Shown here: in pieces, positions 23,196 through 34,262 of the stretch | Numbering within the stretch: the first letter of the stretch is position 1 | Layout of the letters: each line of letters starts with the position of its first letter | Translations under genes and position numbers: made by a program | Assembly: GCF_910594005.1 (NCBI RefSeq) | Contig: NC_057847.1 | Coordinates: 53,458,001 to 53,522,000, forward strand | Direction: 5' to 3' | Origin: Cervus elaphus | Taxonomy: Eukaryota > Chordata > Mammalia > Artiodactyla > Cervidae | Length of the DNA: 64,000 bases | The notes under the pieces: model-generated | The model's input: the letters and a program-made list of their open reading frames with translations, nothing else | What the model was told of the DNA's origin: nothing | Database searches by the model: none

Positions 23196-23706
23196 CCAAT
23201 CATTTATTCATTAAATAATTACTCATTGTGCATCTACAATGTGATAGGTATTGAATGTAGATCTGGAAAAATAAGAGACAAGCCCCTGCCTTCCTGGAGT
23301 GTGAGGAAGGAAGCCCCTCCTTCCTTGCAGGAGATACAAATAGTAAAAAATGTATATATAAAGCAAAGAGAGGCAGCTTTATGTGCTGTGAACAGAAATA
23401 AAGTCAGACCATAGGATTTGAGAGACAGGAGAGAATACTATTTTACATATTTTATCAGTCAAGGCCTCTTGGAAGAAGTTACCTTTGAGTAGAAACCTGA
23501 ATAAAGAAAGTCTGCGTCAAGTAACTCTCAGATTGAGAGCCTGAGAGAAAAAATAGAAATACACAACCCCTGAGAGGAAAATGGGCTTGGGATGTTTGTG
23601 AAACAGAAAAGATATAGGAGTGGAGGGGAGTGAGGGAAAAATAAGTTTGAAGTAAGAGAAATGGTCTTGAAGGCCATAGAAAGGACATTGGATTTTATGC
23701 TAACCA

Positions 23707-24700
23707 GGTTGAAAAGGATTTTATGCTATCTAGTTGAAAACAGTTAGAACTGGACATAGAACAACAGACTGGTTCCACATAGGAAAAGGAGTACATCAAG
23801 GCTGTATATTGTCACCCTGCTTATTTAACTTATATGCAGAGTACATCATGAGAAATGCTGGGCTGGAAGAAGCACAAGCTGGAATTAAGATTGCTGGGAG
23901 AAATATCAATAACCTCAGATATGCAGATGACACCACCCTTAAGGCAGAAAGTGAAGAACTAATGAGCCTCTTGATGAAAGTGAAAGGAAAAGTGAAAAAG
24001 TTGGGTTAAAGCTCAACATTCAGAAAACTAAGATCATGGCATCTGTCCCATCACTTCATGGAAAATAGATGGGGAAACAGTGGAAACAGTGGCTGACTTT
24101 ATTTTTTTGGTCTCCAAAGTCACTGCAGATGGTGATTGCAGTCATGAAATTAAAAGATGCTTACTCCTTGGAAGGAAAGTTATGACCAACCTGGATAGCA
24201 TATTAAAAAGCAGAGACATTACTTTGTCAACAAAGGTTCATCTAGTCAAGGTTATGGTTTTTCCAGTAGTCATGTATGGATGTGAGAGTTGAACTATAAA
24301 GAAAGCTGAGCACTGAAGAATTGATGCTTTTGAACTATGGTGTTGGAGAAGACTCTTGAGAGCCCCTTGGACAGCAAGGAGATCCAACCAGTCCATCCTA
24401 AAGGAGATCAGTCCTGAGTGTTCATTGGAGGGACTGATGTTGAAACTGAAACTCCAATACTTTGACCACCTGATGCAAAGAGCTGACTCCTTGGAAAAGA
24501 CCCTGATGCTGGGAAAGATTGAGGGCAGGAGGAGAAGGGGATGACAGAGGATGAGATGGTTGGATGGCATCACCAACTCAATGGACATGAGTTTGGGTAG
24601 GCTCTGGGAGTTGGTATTGGACAGGGAGGCCTGGCGTGCCGCTGCTCATAGGATCGCAAAGAGTCGGACACGACTGAGCGACTGAACTGAGGTTGAAAAG
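23707..24700 (+). mobile_element. BovB LINE, 5'-truncated, with 10-bp TSD
   Basis: BovB sequence from CAGTTAGAACTGGACATAG (23741) to the terminal GAGCGACTGAACTGA (24690). Identical GGTTGAAAAG at 23707-23716 and 24691-24700. Between the left TSD and the first BovB base are 24 extra bases (23717-23740) that nearly repeat the host sequence just before them (23691-23716), a sign of an irregular 5' junction. Confidence 0.95.
23734..24674 (+). pseudogene. BovB reverse-transcriptase fragment, broken
   Basis: Same protein region as the copy at 7.6-8.5 kb. The first frame (23734-24009) includes TDWFHIGKGVHQGCILSP, a conserved reverse-transcriptase block, and motif C as RYADDTTL. A frameshift follows near 23960-24009, where codons of the SEEELKSLL and ESEKVGLK stretches are missing; coding resemblance continues at 24080-24292 and 24356-24544 in other frames, with an in-frame stop just after GCES (24290). 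Motif A, the fingers and the endonuclease are absent. Dead copy; its mismatches differ from those of the other BovB copies, so it is not a local duplicate. Confidence 0.88.
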
Positions 24701-24741
24701 CCCTTGGAGAATTATGAGCAGAGTAAGATACGATATAATAT

Positions 24742-24764
24742 CACACACACGCACACACACACGC
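24742..24764. repeat. Short (CA)n run
   Basis: CA units interrupted by two CG steps, right after the L2 remnant. Confidence 0.85.
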
Positions 24765-24954
24765 TCTCCAAACATTCCTGTTTCCAATTCATAAAGATTT
24801 GTTGGCAATCCATCCTCTCGATGGATATGACCTTGGGCATTCATTCTGACAATTTCTGTCCCCCAATCTATTGAGTGTCTGTTTTTTACAATAGAGACAG
24901 CAGAACAAAAAAGGAAGGTTCAAAGAAAAGACCATTGCAAGAAATCACATTTTA

Positions 24955-25135
24955 TAGTATCTTCTTACACATGTTCTCACTTGGACCCTGTAAAAACTCA
25001 GTTAGGTATATAAGGGAACTGTGACTATCCTTATTTTATAGAAAAGGAAATGGAGAGTCAAATTTCCTTGAACAATGACACATTAGTGGATTGTAGTAGA
25101 ACTGAGATCTTCTTCTGTCAAATGGAAGGCTCATT
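24955..25135 (-). mobile_element. MIR SINE relic (antisense)
   Basis: Reversed MIR order: CTCAGTTAGGTATATA..ATCCTTATTTTATAGAAAAGGAAATGGAGAGTCAAATTTCCTTGAACAATGACACATTAGTGG, matching the TTTTACAGATGAGGAAACTGAG..CTTGCCCAAGGTCACAC pattern. Diverged. Confidence 0.65.
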
Positions 25136-26319
25136 TCTACATACAAGGCTGGCTTTCAAAAGAAAATTAAGTTGATATCTTCATATCTTTCATATTTCAC
25201 TCACCAAAAGCTAAAATAAGTTTAGGATAATAGAGTCCCATTTGGAAAAAATAAATGCATTCCCTAGTGAAACAAGAACAGGCATAATATATTGTTCTCC
25301 TAAGACCAGAATTATAACATTTTTAATATGTCTGATAGCACCTTGTAAAACCCTGTACAAAAACATCCTGAATACAACTATTTCACTGATTGATTGACGA
25401 GTTTGTTAAGAGATTAAGAGTTAGAAAATTTTATGTCAAAGAAAATTAGTATTTACCATCCCCATAATCTCCTTCATACTTCACAGAAATAAAAGTAATA
25501 TGCATTTTTCAATGTTTTATATATATTTTAACCTTAAATATTTGTCATATTTTTATGGAAGGGCTGGTTCATGTAACACTATTTGGGAATAAAAACTTTC
25601 TTGTAGGAAAGGTATATATTAAAGGCTGGCAATAAGAACCATTTTTAAGTCTAGATAATTGTCATTTCAGTTCAACATGTATTGAACATCAATTGAGTGA
25701 ATGATATACCCTATCTGATACTGGGAATACAAAGAGGAATCAGATTGTCATACAATATTTTTGATAGATCACATTACTTGGAGATATTAAGAATGGGAAG
25801 GGGGAATAGAGAATACAAAATTATTTTGGACATGTTAATAACTTTTCTCACTATTCTCCTGTATCTGACCTTCCCAATCCCCATCCCTGAAACTTTCACC
25901 TAAAGTCCACTTAGGCCCTTTTCCTTATGTGTTCCTGCAACTCCATCAGCCTCTGAGCAGGAAATGGGCTTGCGACCCCTACCTCCAAAAGCAACATAAT
26001 GAGAAGAATCCTCTGAAATAGGTTTTTATCTCTGCCTTCACAAGGTTCTTCATTCTTCAGTTGGCATAAAACCTCTTCAAAATACTTTCTGGTCAGAGGA
26101 AAACTGCTGCCCAGAGTTAATGGTTCTGAAAGTTTCTTTTAGAGGAATCAATACTGAAGCCCCACTGGATGAACTACATCAAAGCCCATGCAGAAAATGA
26201 GCCATAGAGGAGAAAACTGGAGTTGTAAGGAAGTAACTACACTAGTAGAGGCCAAATAATGCAGACCAGGGCTATTCCAAATGAAATCTCTATTACATAT
26301 TTTTAAAATTCTGTAATTG
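25136..26319. other. Unassigned sequence with L2-like patch
   Basis: No gene seen. At 25670-25745 CAACATGTATTGAACATCAATTGAGTG..GATACTGGGAATACAAAGAGGAATC has the reversed L2 3'-tail pattern. The rest is unassigned. Confidence 0.45.
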
Positions 26320-26814
26320 GTGACATCAACAAGATTGTAGACCAGGATGGTTCAGAATATCATTCTCTTGTAGAAACACAAATAAAAAATTGAACCTAAA
26401 TAAAATAACTTTAGAGACACTCTGGAAATTAAAGTTGTACAGCAACCAAGCAAGCACCCAATCAAGAAAAGGCCATATACAAAATGGTAGGAGATTCATG
26501 GTGTTTTAACTTACCGTTGCCCCAGTTAGTTTGGGGGAAGTAGCAGTCTAGTCAGTCCCTGGTCCTATCCAGTGACCTGGAAAGAACAGGGTGGACCAAA
26601 CTTGCAACTTCATAACCTGTCTCCAAGCTACCTAAGGGTCTATGTTTTGCCAGTTTGAAGCACAGAAGGACAGAAGTGCACAGATTTAATGCTAGTAAAA
26701 GCTGCAGGAAGCAAGAGTAATGTCTTGTGAAAACCATAAGGAGACTCTAGACTCACAGACCCTTGAAGACAAGAAATTAAGCACAAAGGAAACTAAAATT
26801 GAGTCTGAAAAACA

Positions 26815-27658
26815 TACAAGCATACCTTGTTTTATTGTGCTCCACAATATTGCACTTAGAAGATACTGCATAGTTTTGCAGATTGAAGTTTTGTAGCAAC
26901 CCTATATTAAGCAAGTCTATAAGTGCCATATTTTTTTTCCAGCAGCATTTGTTCACTTTGTGTCTCTGTATCACATATTGATAATTTTCACAGAATTAGA
27001 AGCGGAGACTGAAGAAATGACTGAATTGCTTCAATCTCCTGATAAATCTTGAATGCATGAGGAGGTGTTTCTTATGAATGAACAGAGATTCTTGAGATGC
27101 AATCTACTTCTCATGAAGATGCTATTAACATTGTTTAAATTACAACAAAAGATTTAGACTATTACTTTAATTTCATTGATAAATAAGAGACAATTTGATA
27201 ATTTTGACTCCAATCTTTAAAGACATTCTGCTATGGATAAAATGCTATCAAACAGCATTGCATGCTACAAAGAAATCATTTGTAAAAGGAAAAGTCAATC
27301 TACACTGCAAACTTCATTGTTGTCTTATTTTAAGAAATTGCTACAGCCAATTCAACCTTCAGAAACCACCGCCCTGATCAACCAGCAGTCATTAAGGCAA
27401 GACCCTACACCAACAAAATGATTATGACTTGCAGAAGGTTCAGACTATGGTTAGCATTTGTAGTAAGGAAGTATTTTCTAATTAAGGTATTGCATTGTTT
27501 CTTTTCAACATAATGCTATTGCACACCTAGACTATAGTATAGTGTAAATATAAATTTTATATGCACTGGGAAACAGAAAAAAGTGACTTATTTTATTACA
27601 ATATTTGCTTTATTGCTATACTCTGAAACTAAACCCGTATCTTCAAGGTATGCCTGTA
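26815..27658 (+). mobile_element. Tigger1-like (pogo/Tc1-mariner) transposon, internally deleted, intact ends
   Basis: Element 26817-27656 starts CAAGCATACCTTGTTTTATTG and ends AAGGTATGCCTG; the outer 13 bases are inverted repeats with one mismatch. It is flanked by the TA target duplication (26815-26816 and 27657-27658) typical of this superfamily. After the first about 175 bp (GTGTCTCTGTATCACATATTG) the text jumps directly to the 3' part of the transposase gene. Full Tigger1 is about 2.4 kb, so about 1.5 kb is missing inside. Confidence 0.9.
26993..27440 (+). pseudogene. Tigger transposase C-terminal stub
   Basis: Decayed end of a pogo-family (DDE/CENPB-like) transposase. Coding resemblance begins at GAATTAGAAGCGGAG (ELEAE..MTELLQSPDK), hits a stop at about 27049-27051, and reappears in the 62-codon frame 27233-27421 with MLSNSIACYKEI and SLLSYFKKLLQPIQPS, the conserved tail. 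The helix-turn-helix DNA-binding part and the catalytic DDE core are deleted, so it cannot act. This is an old non-autonomous deletion product, not a domesticated gene. Confidence 0.85.
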
Positions 27659-28490
27659 ATAACTGAATTGAAAGATGCACAAGAGACATTCAATATTAAG
27701 TTAATCAAGAACAGCAGTGAACATGAAGGCAAATCATTTGAAATGGTTGAATCTGAGGAAAAAATAAGAATAAAAATGAACGAAGCCTAAAGGACTTATG
27801 GGACCTATCAAACACAACAATATACACATTACGGGAGTCCTAGAAGGAGAATAGAGAGGAAAAACATACAGCAAGTTGATTTAAAGAAGTAATCAACCCC
27901 ACTTTCCCAAATTTGACAAAAAGTTTGGATATACAAATATAAACAGTTTAATAAACGTCAAGTAAGATAAATTCATAAAGACTGTGCATATAAAGACAAA
28001 GAAATGATTATGAAAGCAGCAAGGTGACTCATCACATACAAGGGATCTTCAATAAAGTTGTCAGATTTCTCAGGACAAAATCTATAGGCCAGAGGCTGTG
28101 GGATTGCATATTTAAAATATTGAAAGAAAAAATGTCAACCAAGAGTTCTATATATAGCAAAACTTTCCTTCAAAAATGACCAAGAAATTTAGACATTTGC
28201 CAGATAAACAACTGCTGAAACAGTTTGTTACTACCAGAATTGCCCTACAGGAAATAATAGACAGAGTCATTCAGATTGCAATGAAAGGATGCTGGACAGT
28301 AATTCAAATCCATTTGAAAACATCAAGTTCTTTGGCAAATGTAAATATGAATGAATATAAGAATCTCTTGAGATCAGCATCAATGAAAACTTATCAATTT
28401 ATGATAAAATCACTTGTGGAATGAATATTCTCTCTACCCAGGAGATACATACAGCATTAAAATCACAAATGCTAAAAAGTTGCTCTCACT

Positions 28491-28777
28491 TAAAATTATT
28501 CTTCTAAAATTTCATTAAGTTCTATAGGACTTAGAAAATGAGAGTTGACAAAGCCAATTTGAGGCTGCAAAAGTAATTCTTACTCTAGCACAAAGAATTC
28601 CTGAGCAAATGGAACTCAAATGTGCCAATATTGATATTGATAAAGTAATCTTGCATTGAATTTTCCATCTACATGCAATGAAAACAAAGGAAACAGAGAT
28701 GAACTAGGGGTTCTTTCTTTGAAACAAAAATACATATGGTTACTAATGAAAGGATTGGATGAAGTTTCAGAAAAGTA
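28491..28777. other. Unassigned sequence
   Basis: May be more of the old L1 but I cannot follow it. Short frames on both strands are not supported. Confidence 0.4.
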
Positions 28778-28935
28778 TACAACACTCTGTTTTGTTGTTG
28801 TTTGTTTGTTTGTTTTGGCTGAGTTGCATGATTTCTGGGGTCTTATTTCCGAGACAATGGATTGAACCTGGGCCATGGCAATGAAAGCACTGAGTCCTAA
28901 CCACTGGACCATCAGGGAATTCCCTACAATGCTCT
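28778..28935 (-). mobile_element. CHR-type tRNA-derived SINE, minus strand, with TSD
   Basis: Reads T-rich tail (TTTTGTTGTTGTTTGTTTG), GGCTGAGTTGC, GGGGTCTTATTTCC, then reversed tRNA part ATTGAACCTGGGCCATGGCA, GAGTCCTAACCACTGGACCATCAGGGAATTCCC. Flanks TACAACACTCT (28778-28788) and TACAATGCTCT (28925-28935) match at 9 of 11. This family is shared by cetartiodactyls, so it is older than the Bov SINEs. Confidence 0.88.
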
Positions 28936-29373
28936 TCTAAAATTAACAAACAAAAATGATTTTCTTTAAAGATGAAGTAATTAGAGGAATATATTTGGCT
29001 TTATATTTTTTCCTTGATATTTCTCCAAGTGGTATAGATTTAGAAATAATTAATTGATCCACTGGAATAATTTTTTAAAAACCCATTTCCAAATCAAGAA
29101 TTGACATATTTTTATGACATCATTTATAAATGATTGCTTATTTTTAAAAATCAAATAGTTTTCATAATTTTATCTAATACATATGTCTTCTTTCATATGT
29201 TTTTTTTTTAAATAATCCTTATCACTTTAATTTACTATATTGGAATAAAGATATAGGTATAATATTTAGAGTTTCATAAACTTGAATTTTACTTAGTGCT
29301 TTATAATATGTTTATATATGTTTATACTTAACTGACTTAATATCAATTAAGTATTTAGTATTATTTTCATATT
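28936..29373. other. Unassigned AT-rich sequence
   Basis: Very AT-rich; no gene or repeat family recognised. Confidence 0.5.
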
Positions 29374-29511
29374 TAAAACTTTGAGGGACTTCCCTGGTAA
29401 TCCAGTAGTTAAACACACTGTACGCCCAATGCAGGGGGCGTGGGTTTGATCCCTGATTTTGGAACTAAGATCCCACATGCTATGCATCACAGCCAAAACT
29501 TAAAATTTTGA
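29374..29511 (+). mobile_element. CHR-type tRNA-derived SINE with TSD
   Basis: GGGACTTCCCTGGTAATCCAG (A-box side), GGGTTTGATCCCTG (B box), GGAACTAAGATCCCACATGC and CACAGCCAAAAC end. Flanks TAAAACTTTGA (29374-29384) and TAAAATTTTGA (29501-29511) differ by one transition. About 116 bp long, as expected for the family. Confidence 0.92.
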
Positions 29512-29999
29512 ATGTTCAGCATTTTGTTTTATAAAATGCTAAGGAACAAATTAAATCCTGATATGCAGTCTTTTCATTCTAAAATGATGATTACTATTTT
29601 CTGGAAAAAGTAAAAGAGACAGGCATTTGAGACTGTCTCAATACAAGAGACTTAGTGATCTAAGAGAGGTTTGCTCAAATTATACGCTAACACCAAAAAG
29701 GCAAGGACATTTTACTAGTTTCTGGGTTCCAGCTCATGTCAACAAACCTATTAAAATGCTGCCCACAACACAAATGAATATAATTTTTATATACTATAAA
29801 ATATTTAGTAGTAGCAGCTGATTGGTTGATATAATGACATGTTATATGAAGTATTTAATTAAACATTTATTCATATTAATTTTGCAGACTTTTTGTTCTC
29901 CCTCTGGTTGCTTACATTTATAATGGGCCTTAGTTAACCCAATAGGCCCTTTCTCTATGCCTCTAATATCTAGTGGTTAAAATAACCCTGGGTAAGATG
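29512..29999. other. Unassigned AT-rich sequence
   Basis: No gene seen; a 64-codon frame (29627-29821) has no support. Confidence 0.5.
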
Positions 30000-30310
30000 C
30001 TTAGAAATGGATATGCTTGGGATGAATTTTGAAGAATGAATTTAATGGTGAGTCAAGAAGAATATGAACCTTATTCTAGGTGAAAAAAATAAAATGAGCC
30101 AAAGGCATTGAGTGATGTCAAGTAAGATGTATATATCTAAAGTACCAGTTACTTCATGTTACTAAGATGGGAAGTCTTCACCAAAGGATGAGAGATTAAG
30201 ATGGGAAGGCAGCTAGGAAAAAGGGTGTGAAAAGCATTATTCAAGAGGGCTTAGACTTCATCCCAAGAGAGATTGCTCCTGAACCACTTTACACAGTGGA
30301 GTCACAGGGC
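30000..30310 (-). mobile_element. Probable L2 fragment (antisense)
   Basis: GGGATGAATTTTGAAGAATGAATTTAATGG, AATGAGCCAAAGGCATTGAG, GGGCTTAGACTTCATCCC and GAACCACTTTACACAGTGG follow the reversed L2 order seen more clearly at 23.5 kb. Diverged. Confidence 0.45.
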
Positions 30311-31652
30311 CAACTATACACTTCATACGAATCACCATGGTAGCTAAGTGGAGATGAATTTAATGGATTAAATTAAAAGGCAAGAATAAAAGTTAAAATG
30401 CTCCTGCCATATCTGGGACCAAGAGTCTCCAAAAAGAGATGCATAAGATGAATTTCTCTCAAGGAAAGCATAAGTCATTTGGAGAGAAAAGGGGTTGAAA
30501 TTATATATCTAATTATTTTTATTTTCTCATTCAAAAATGTTCAACTTTTAGCATGCATTTTAAAACATACATATTAGTATAACAGTTCATTTTTAAATGA
30601 AGAAAACTGGAGACAGAGGCTCAAAAGTGTTTATCAGTGGTGCTACAGGAAAACAGAAGTTTGGAGACCCCATCATTCTGGATAAGAGTCATCAAAGTGT
30701 TTTAAGCTGTTGATTTTTCCGATGGAGAAATACAAATAGAATTTTGCAAGTTTAGAAGCTAATATCATCCGGGTTTTAAAGATGTTTGGACATAATGATG
30801 TATACATTATCACACATATTCATGTGAACATTCCTGTATGCTAGTCAGAGAGCAAAGCCAGAATTGAATTTAAGGTTACTAGGTGAGGCATAGTAATGCA
30901 GCTCTGTCAAAGAGGAAGTAGATCAGTGCAAGGCCGAGGTATTCTAGTAGCAAATTAAAAGCAGATGGCGAAAGACTATGTGAAAATTCTTTCTCCTATA
31001 GATCAAAAAGACTTGAAAAAATATGGAAACATGAAAAATATTCCTGAGCTGCAGCACAAAATATCTGGGCTAGCAAACAGAACTTTGTCAATAGTCATTG
31101 TTAAAAAAGCTATGTCTGAAACACAGAAAGTATTCACTTCTATTTACACTGGTTTAAAGATTTTCCCTGTGTCCATGCAGAGAACACACTAAAACATCTT
31201 TTCCTGGTTCAGCATTTTTCTCAGCTGCCAAAAAGTTTACATGGTGGGTTAATACTCCCTAAATCAGAATCTTCCTTACTGCAGCTTATCACTCATGGAC
31301 ATCTTAATTAATTCTTTGATAATTCAGGCTTATATACCATAAATAAAAGATTATAGATACTTAGGAAGAACATGTTTCACTACCACAGAATAGAGGACTA
31401 GACATTTTGCAGAAATCACACATGTCTTTTGATCCAGTTATCAAAAACTCCAGTTTCTGTAGGAATTAGGATGTGTTTCCAGCAATAGTAAATACTCTGA
31501 TATCATCAGAGGGAAAACCACAGGCTCACCCCAATATGATTAGTAGATGTGACTGCCTCTGCTATGACTCAGGGCTAACAAAAGTAGTCACACACCCAAA
31601 TTACATTCTCCAGTGGTTTCCTCTTACACATTCTAAAATTCTCAAGACCTAG
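30311..31652. other. Unassigned sequence
   Basis: No gene seen. A 75-codon frame at 30965-31192 (Lys/Ile-rich) has no family resemblance that I recognise and no exon-type borders that I trust. Confidence 0.5.
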
Positions 31653-31766
31653 TATATTTAGTGGAGAAGGAAATGGCAATCCACTCCAGTACTATTGCCT
31701 GGAAACTCCCATGGACAGAGGAGCCTGGTAGGCTACAGTCCATGGGGTCACAAAGAATATATTTAG
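31653..31766 (+). mobile_element. Single Bov-A unit with 9-bp TSD
   Basis: GAGAAGGAAATGGCAATCCACTCCAG to CATGGGGTCACAAAGA, one 96-bp Bov-A unit. Identical TATATTTAG at 31653-31661 and 31758-31766. Confidence 0.93.
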
Positions 31767-32171
31767 GTTAGAAAAAGAAAACCAAGATCTTCATCTTTTG
31801 GAGGTCACCATTAAACTGTACTTTACCCTGAAAGAGAAGAAAGGCCTTGAGGACTGTCCTTAGTCTTATCCTTTAACATATCAGGATGGTAACTCATTAT
31901 GATCAGCCAGTTGTAATCTTGGCAGATGTAGAGCTCAGCCTTGAGAAGATAAGATATGGGGAATAGGTAAGCTAAGGAAAATCTTCCTCTACCATTTCTT
32001 AACATCACCAGAATAGGCCTTGAGCAAATCACTGCAAGCTCTTTGCTTGTGATATTCTAAGCCTACAAAAAATTTAAGACAAGCAAGACTATGTGAAGAC
32101 GCGTGTTTCATAGAGTAGCAACTTAACTGAGAAATCAGCTTTCTTATATCCTGTTTGTATTTTTAAATACT
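31767..32171. other. Unassigned sequence
   Basis: No gene or repeat recognised. Confidence 0.5.
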
Positions 32172-34190
32172 TCAGTTCAGTTCAGTTCAGTCACTCAGTC
32201 CTGTCCAACTCTTTGTGACCCCCTGAATCGCAGTACGCCAGGCCTCCCTGTCCATCACCAACTCCCAGAGTTTACTCAAACTCATGCCCATCGAGTCTGT
32301 GATGCTATCCAGCCATCTCATCCTCTGTTGTCCCCTTCTCCTCCTGCCCCCAATCCCTCCCAAAATCAGGGTCTTTTCCAACGAGTCAACTCTTCACATG
32401 AGGTGGCCAAAGTATTGGAGTTTCAGCTTCAACATCAGTCCCTCCAATGAACACCCAGGACTTATCTCCTTCTGGATGGACTGGTTGGATCTCCTTGCAG
32501 TCCAAGGGACTCTCAAGAGTCTTCTCCAACACCACAGTTCAAAAGCACCATTTCTTCAGCATTCAGCTTTCTTTCTAGTCCAACTTTCATATCCATACAT
32601 GACTACTGGAAAAACCGTAGCCTTGACTAGACAGACCTTTGTTGGCAAAGTAATGTCTCTGCTTTTTAATATCCTATCTAGGTTGGTCATAACTTTCCTT
32701 CCAAAGAGTAAGCTTTTAATTTCATGGCTACAGTCACCTTCAGCAGTGATTTTGGAGCACACAAAAGTAAAGTCTGATACTGTTTCCACTGTTTCCCCCT
32801 CTATTTTCCATGAAGTGATGGGACCAGATGCCATGATCTTAGTTTTCTGAATGTTGAGCTTTAAGCCAGCTTTCTCACTCTCCCCTTTCACTTTCATCAA
32901 GAGGCTTTTTAGTTCTTCTACACTTTCTGTCATAAGGGTAGTGTCATCTGCATATCTGAGCTTATTGATATTTCTCCCAGCAATCTTGATTCCAGCTTGT
33001 GCTTCTTCCAGCCCAGCGTTTCTCATGATGTACTCTGCATATAAGTTAAATAATCAGGATGACAATGTACAGCCTTGGTGTACTCCTTTTCCTATTTAGA
33101 ACCAGTCTGTTGTTCCATGTCCAGTTCCAACTGTTGCTTTCTGACCTGCATACAGATTTCTCAGAAGGCAGGTCAGGTGGTCTAGTATTCCCATCTCTTT
33201 CAGAATTTTCCACAGTTTATTGTGATACACACAGTCGAAGGCTTTGGCATAGTCAATATAGCAGAAATAGATGTTTTTCTGGAACTCTCTTGCTTTTGAT
33301 GATCCAGCAGATATTGGCAATTTGATCTCTGGTTCCTCTACTTTTTCTAAAACCAGCTTGAACGTCTGGAAGTTCTCGGTTCACGTATTGCTGAAGCCTG
33401 GCTTGGAGAATTTTAAGCATTACTTTACTAATGTGTGAGATGAGTGCAATTGTGCAGTAGTTTGAGCATTCTTTGGGATTGCCTTTCTTTGGAATTGGAA
33501 TAAAAACTGACCTTTTTCAGTCCTGTGGACACTGCTGAGTTTTCCAAATTTGCTGGCATATTGAGTGCAGCACTTTCACAGCATCATACTTTAGCATTTG
33601 AAATAGCTCAACTGGAATTCCATCACATCCACTAGCTTTGTTTGTAGTGATGCTTTCTAAGGCCCACTTGACTTCATATTCCAGGATGTCTGGCTCTAGG
33701 TGAGTGATCACACCATCGTGATTATCTAGCTCGTGAAGATCTTTTTTGTACAGTTCTTCTGTGTATTCTTGCCACCTCTTCTTAATATCTTCTGCTTTTG
33801 TTAGGTCCATACCATCTCTGTCCTTTATTGAGCCCATTTTTGCATGAAATGTTCCCTTGGTATCTCTAATCTTCTGGAAGAGATCTCTAGTCTTTCCCAT
33901 TCTGTTGTTTTCCTCTATTTCTTTGCATTGATCGCTGAGGAAGGCTTTCTTATCTCTCCTTGCTATTCTTTGGAACTCTGCATTCAAATGGGAATATCTT
34001 TCCTTTTCTCCTTTGCTTTTGGCTTCTTTTCATTTCACAGCTATTTGTAAAGCCTCCTCAGACAACCATTTTACCTTTTTGCATTTCTTTTCCATGGGGA
34101 TGATCTTGATTCCTGTCTCCTGTACAATGTCACGAACCTCCGTCCATAGTTCACCAGGCACTCTGTAATTCAGGACCACTCTAATTCTAT
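32172..34190 (-). mobile_element. BovB LINE, longest copy (about 2 kb), minus strand
   Basis: The 3' end is at 32172 (four TTCAG units, then TCACTCAGTCCTGTCC) and the element runs right to about 34190, where the match fades after the CACCAGGCACTCTG phrase into AT-rich DNA. It spans the reverse-transcriptase domain and the region before it, but not the endonuclease. No TSD recognised; the 5' border is uncertain by some tens of bases. Confidence 0.94.
32187..33987 (-). pseudogene. BovB reverse transcriptase, nearly whole domain but broken frames
   Basis: From 5' to 3' on the minus strand: the linker (33517-33987) with RWQEYTEELY and ITTNKASGCDGIPVELF, the fingers-type block; then 33096-33320 with motif A as FCYIDYAKAFDCV, its aspartates kept; then 32556-33026 with motif C as RYADDTTLM; then the C-terminal end 32187-32381 (GRRRRGQQRMRWLDS). 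The three catalytic aspartates are therefore still encoded, but separate frames, a break between 33320 and 33517 and a stop after the SWTRKKAEC part leave no continuous protein. The 188-codon plus-strand frame at 32284-32850 is its antisense shadow. Confidence 0.9.
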
Positions 34191-34196
34191 TCAATT

Positions 34197-34262
34197 ATAT
34201 TATAATTCTTAAATAAAACTATAATTTTATAATTCTTAACTAAAATTATATTAATATTAATA
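34197..34262. repeat. AT-rich two-copy tandem repeat
   Basis: A unit of about 27 bp containing TTATAATTCTTAA and TAAAA occurs twice (34199-34225 and 34226-34252) with a few changes, then ATATTAATATTAATA. Confidence 0.75.

Larger units (their letters stand above)
23200..24745 (-). mobile_element. L2 LINE (antisense), interrupted by BovB
   Basis: Left part 23200-23716 follows reversed L2: TCATTTATTCATTAAATAA.., CCCCTGCCTTCCTGGAGTGTG, then GGCCTCTTGGAAGAAG..ACCTTTGAGTAGAAACCTGAATAA and GGTCTTGAAGGCCATAG..GGACATTGGATTTTATGCTAA. After the BovB the L2 resumes at 24701 with CCTTGGAGAATTATGAGCAGAG, matching the next L2 phrase (TTGGAGGGTTTTAAGCAGGG). The continuity across the BovB proves insertion into an older L2. 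Confidence 0.75.
26320..28490 (+). mobile_element. Ancient L1M-type 5' region, split by Tigger1-like element
   Basis: Left part (26320-26814) has the old L1 5' untranslated text (GACACTCTGGAAATTAAAG, CTTACCGTTGCCCCAG, GTCCCTGGTCCTATCCAG). After the DNA transposon the L1 resumes at 27659 with ATAACTGAATTGAAAGATGC, then GGACTTATGGGACC, CTTTCCTTCAAAAATGA and GCCCTACAGGAAATAATAGACAGAG. The two parts join without a gap in L1 order when the transposon is removed. The 82-codon frame at 28176-28424 preserves coding-like L1 text (KFRHLPDKQ..TTR.ALQE) but is not a functional gene. Confidence 0.75.

Noticed and set aside
32284..32850. 188-codon plus-strand open frame, the longest in the window
   Set aside because: It is the antisense of a BovB reverse-transcriptase region; the minus strand carries the YADD and other known motifs.
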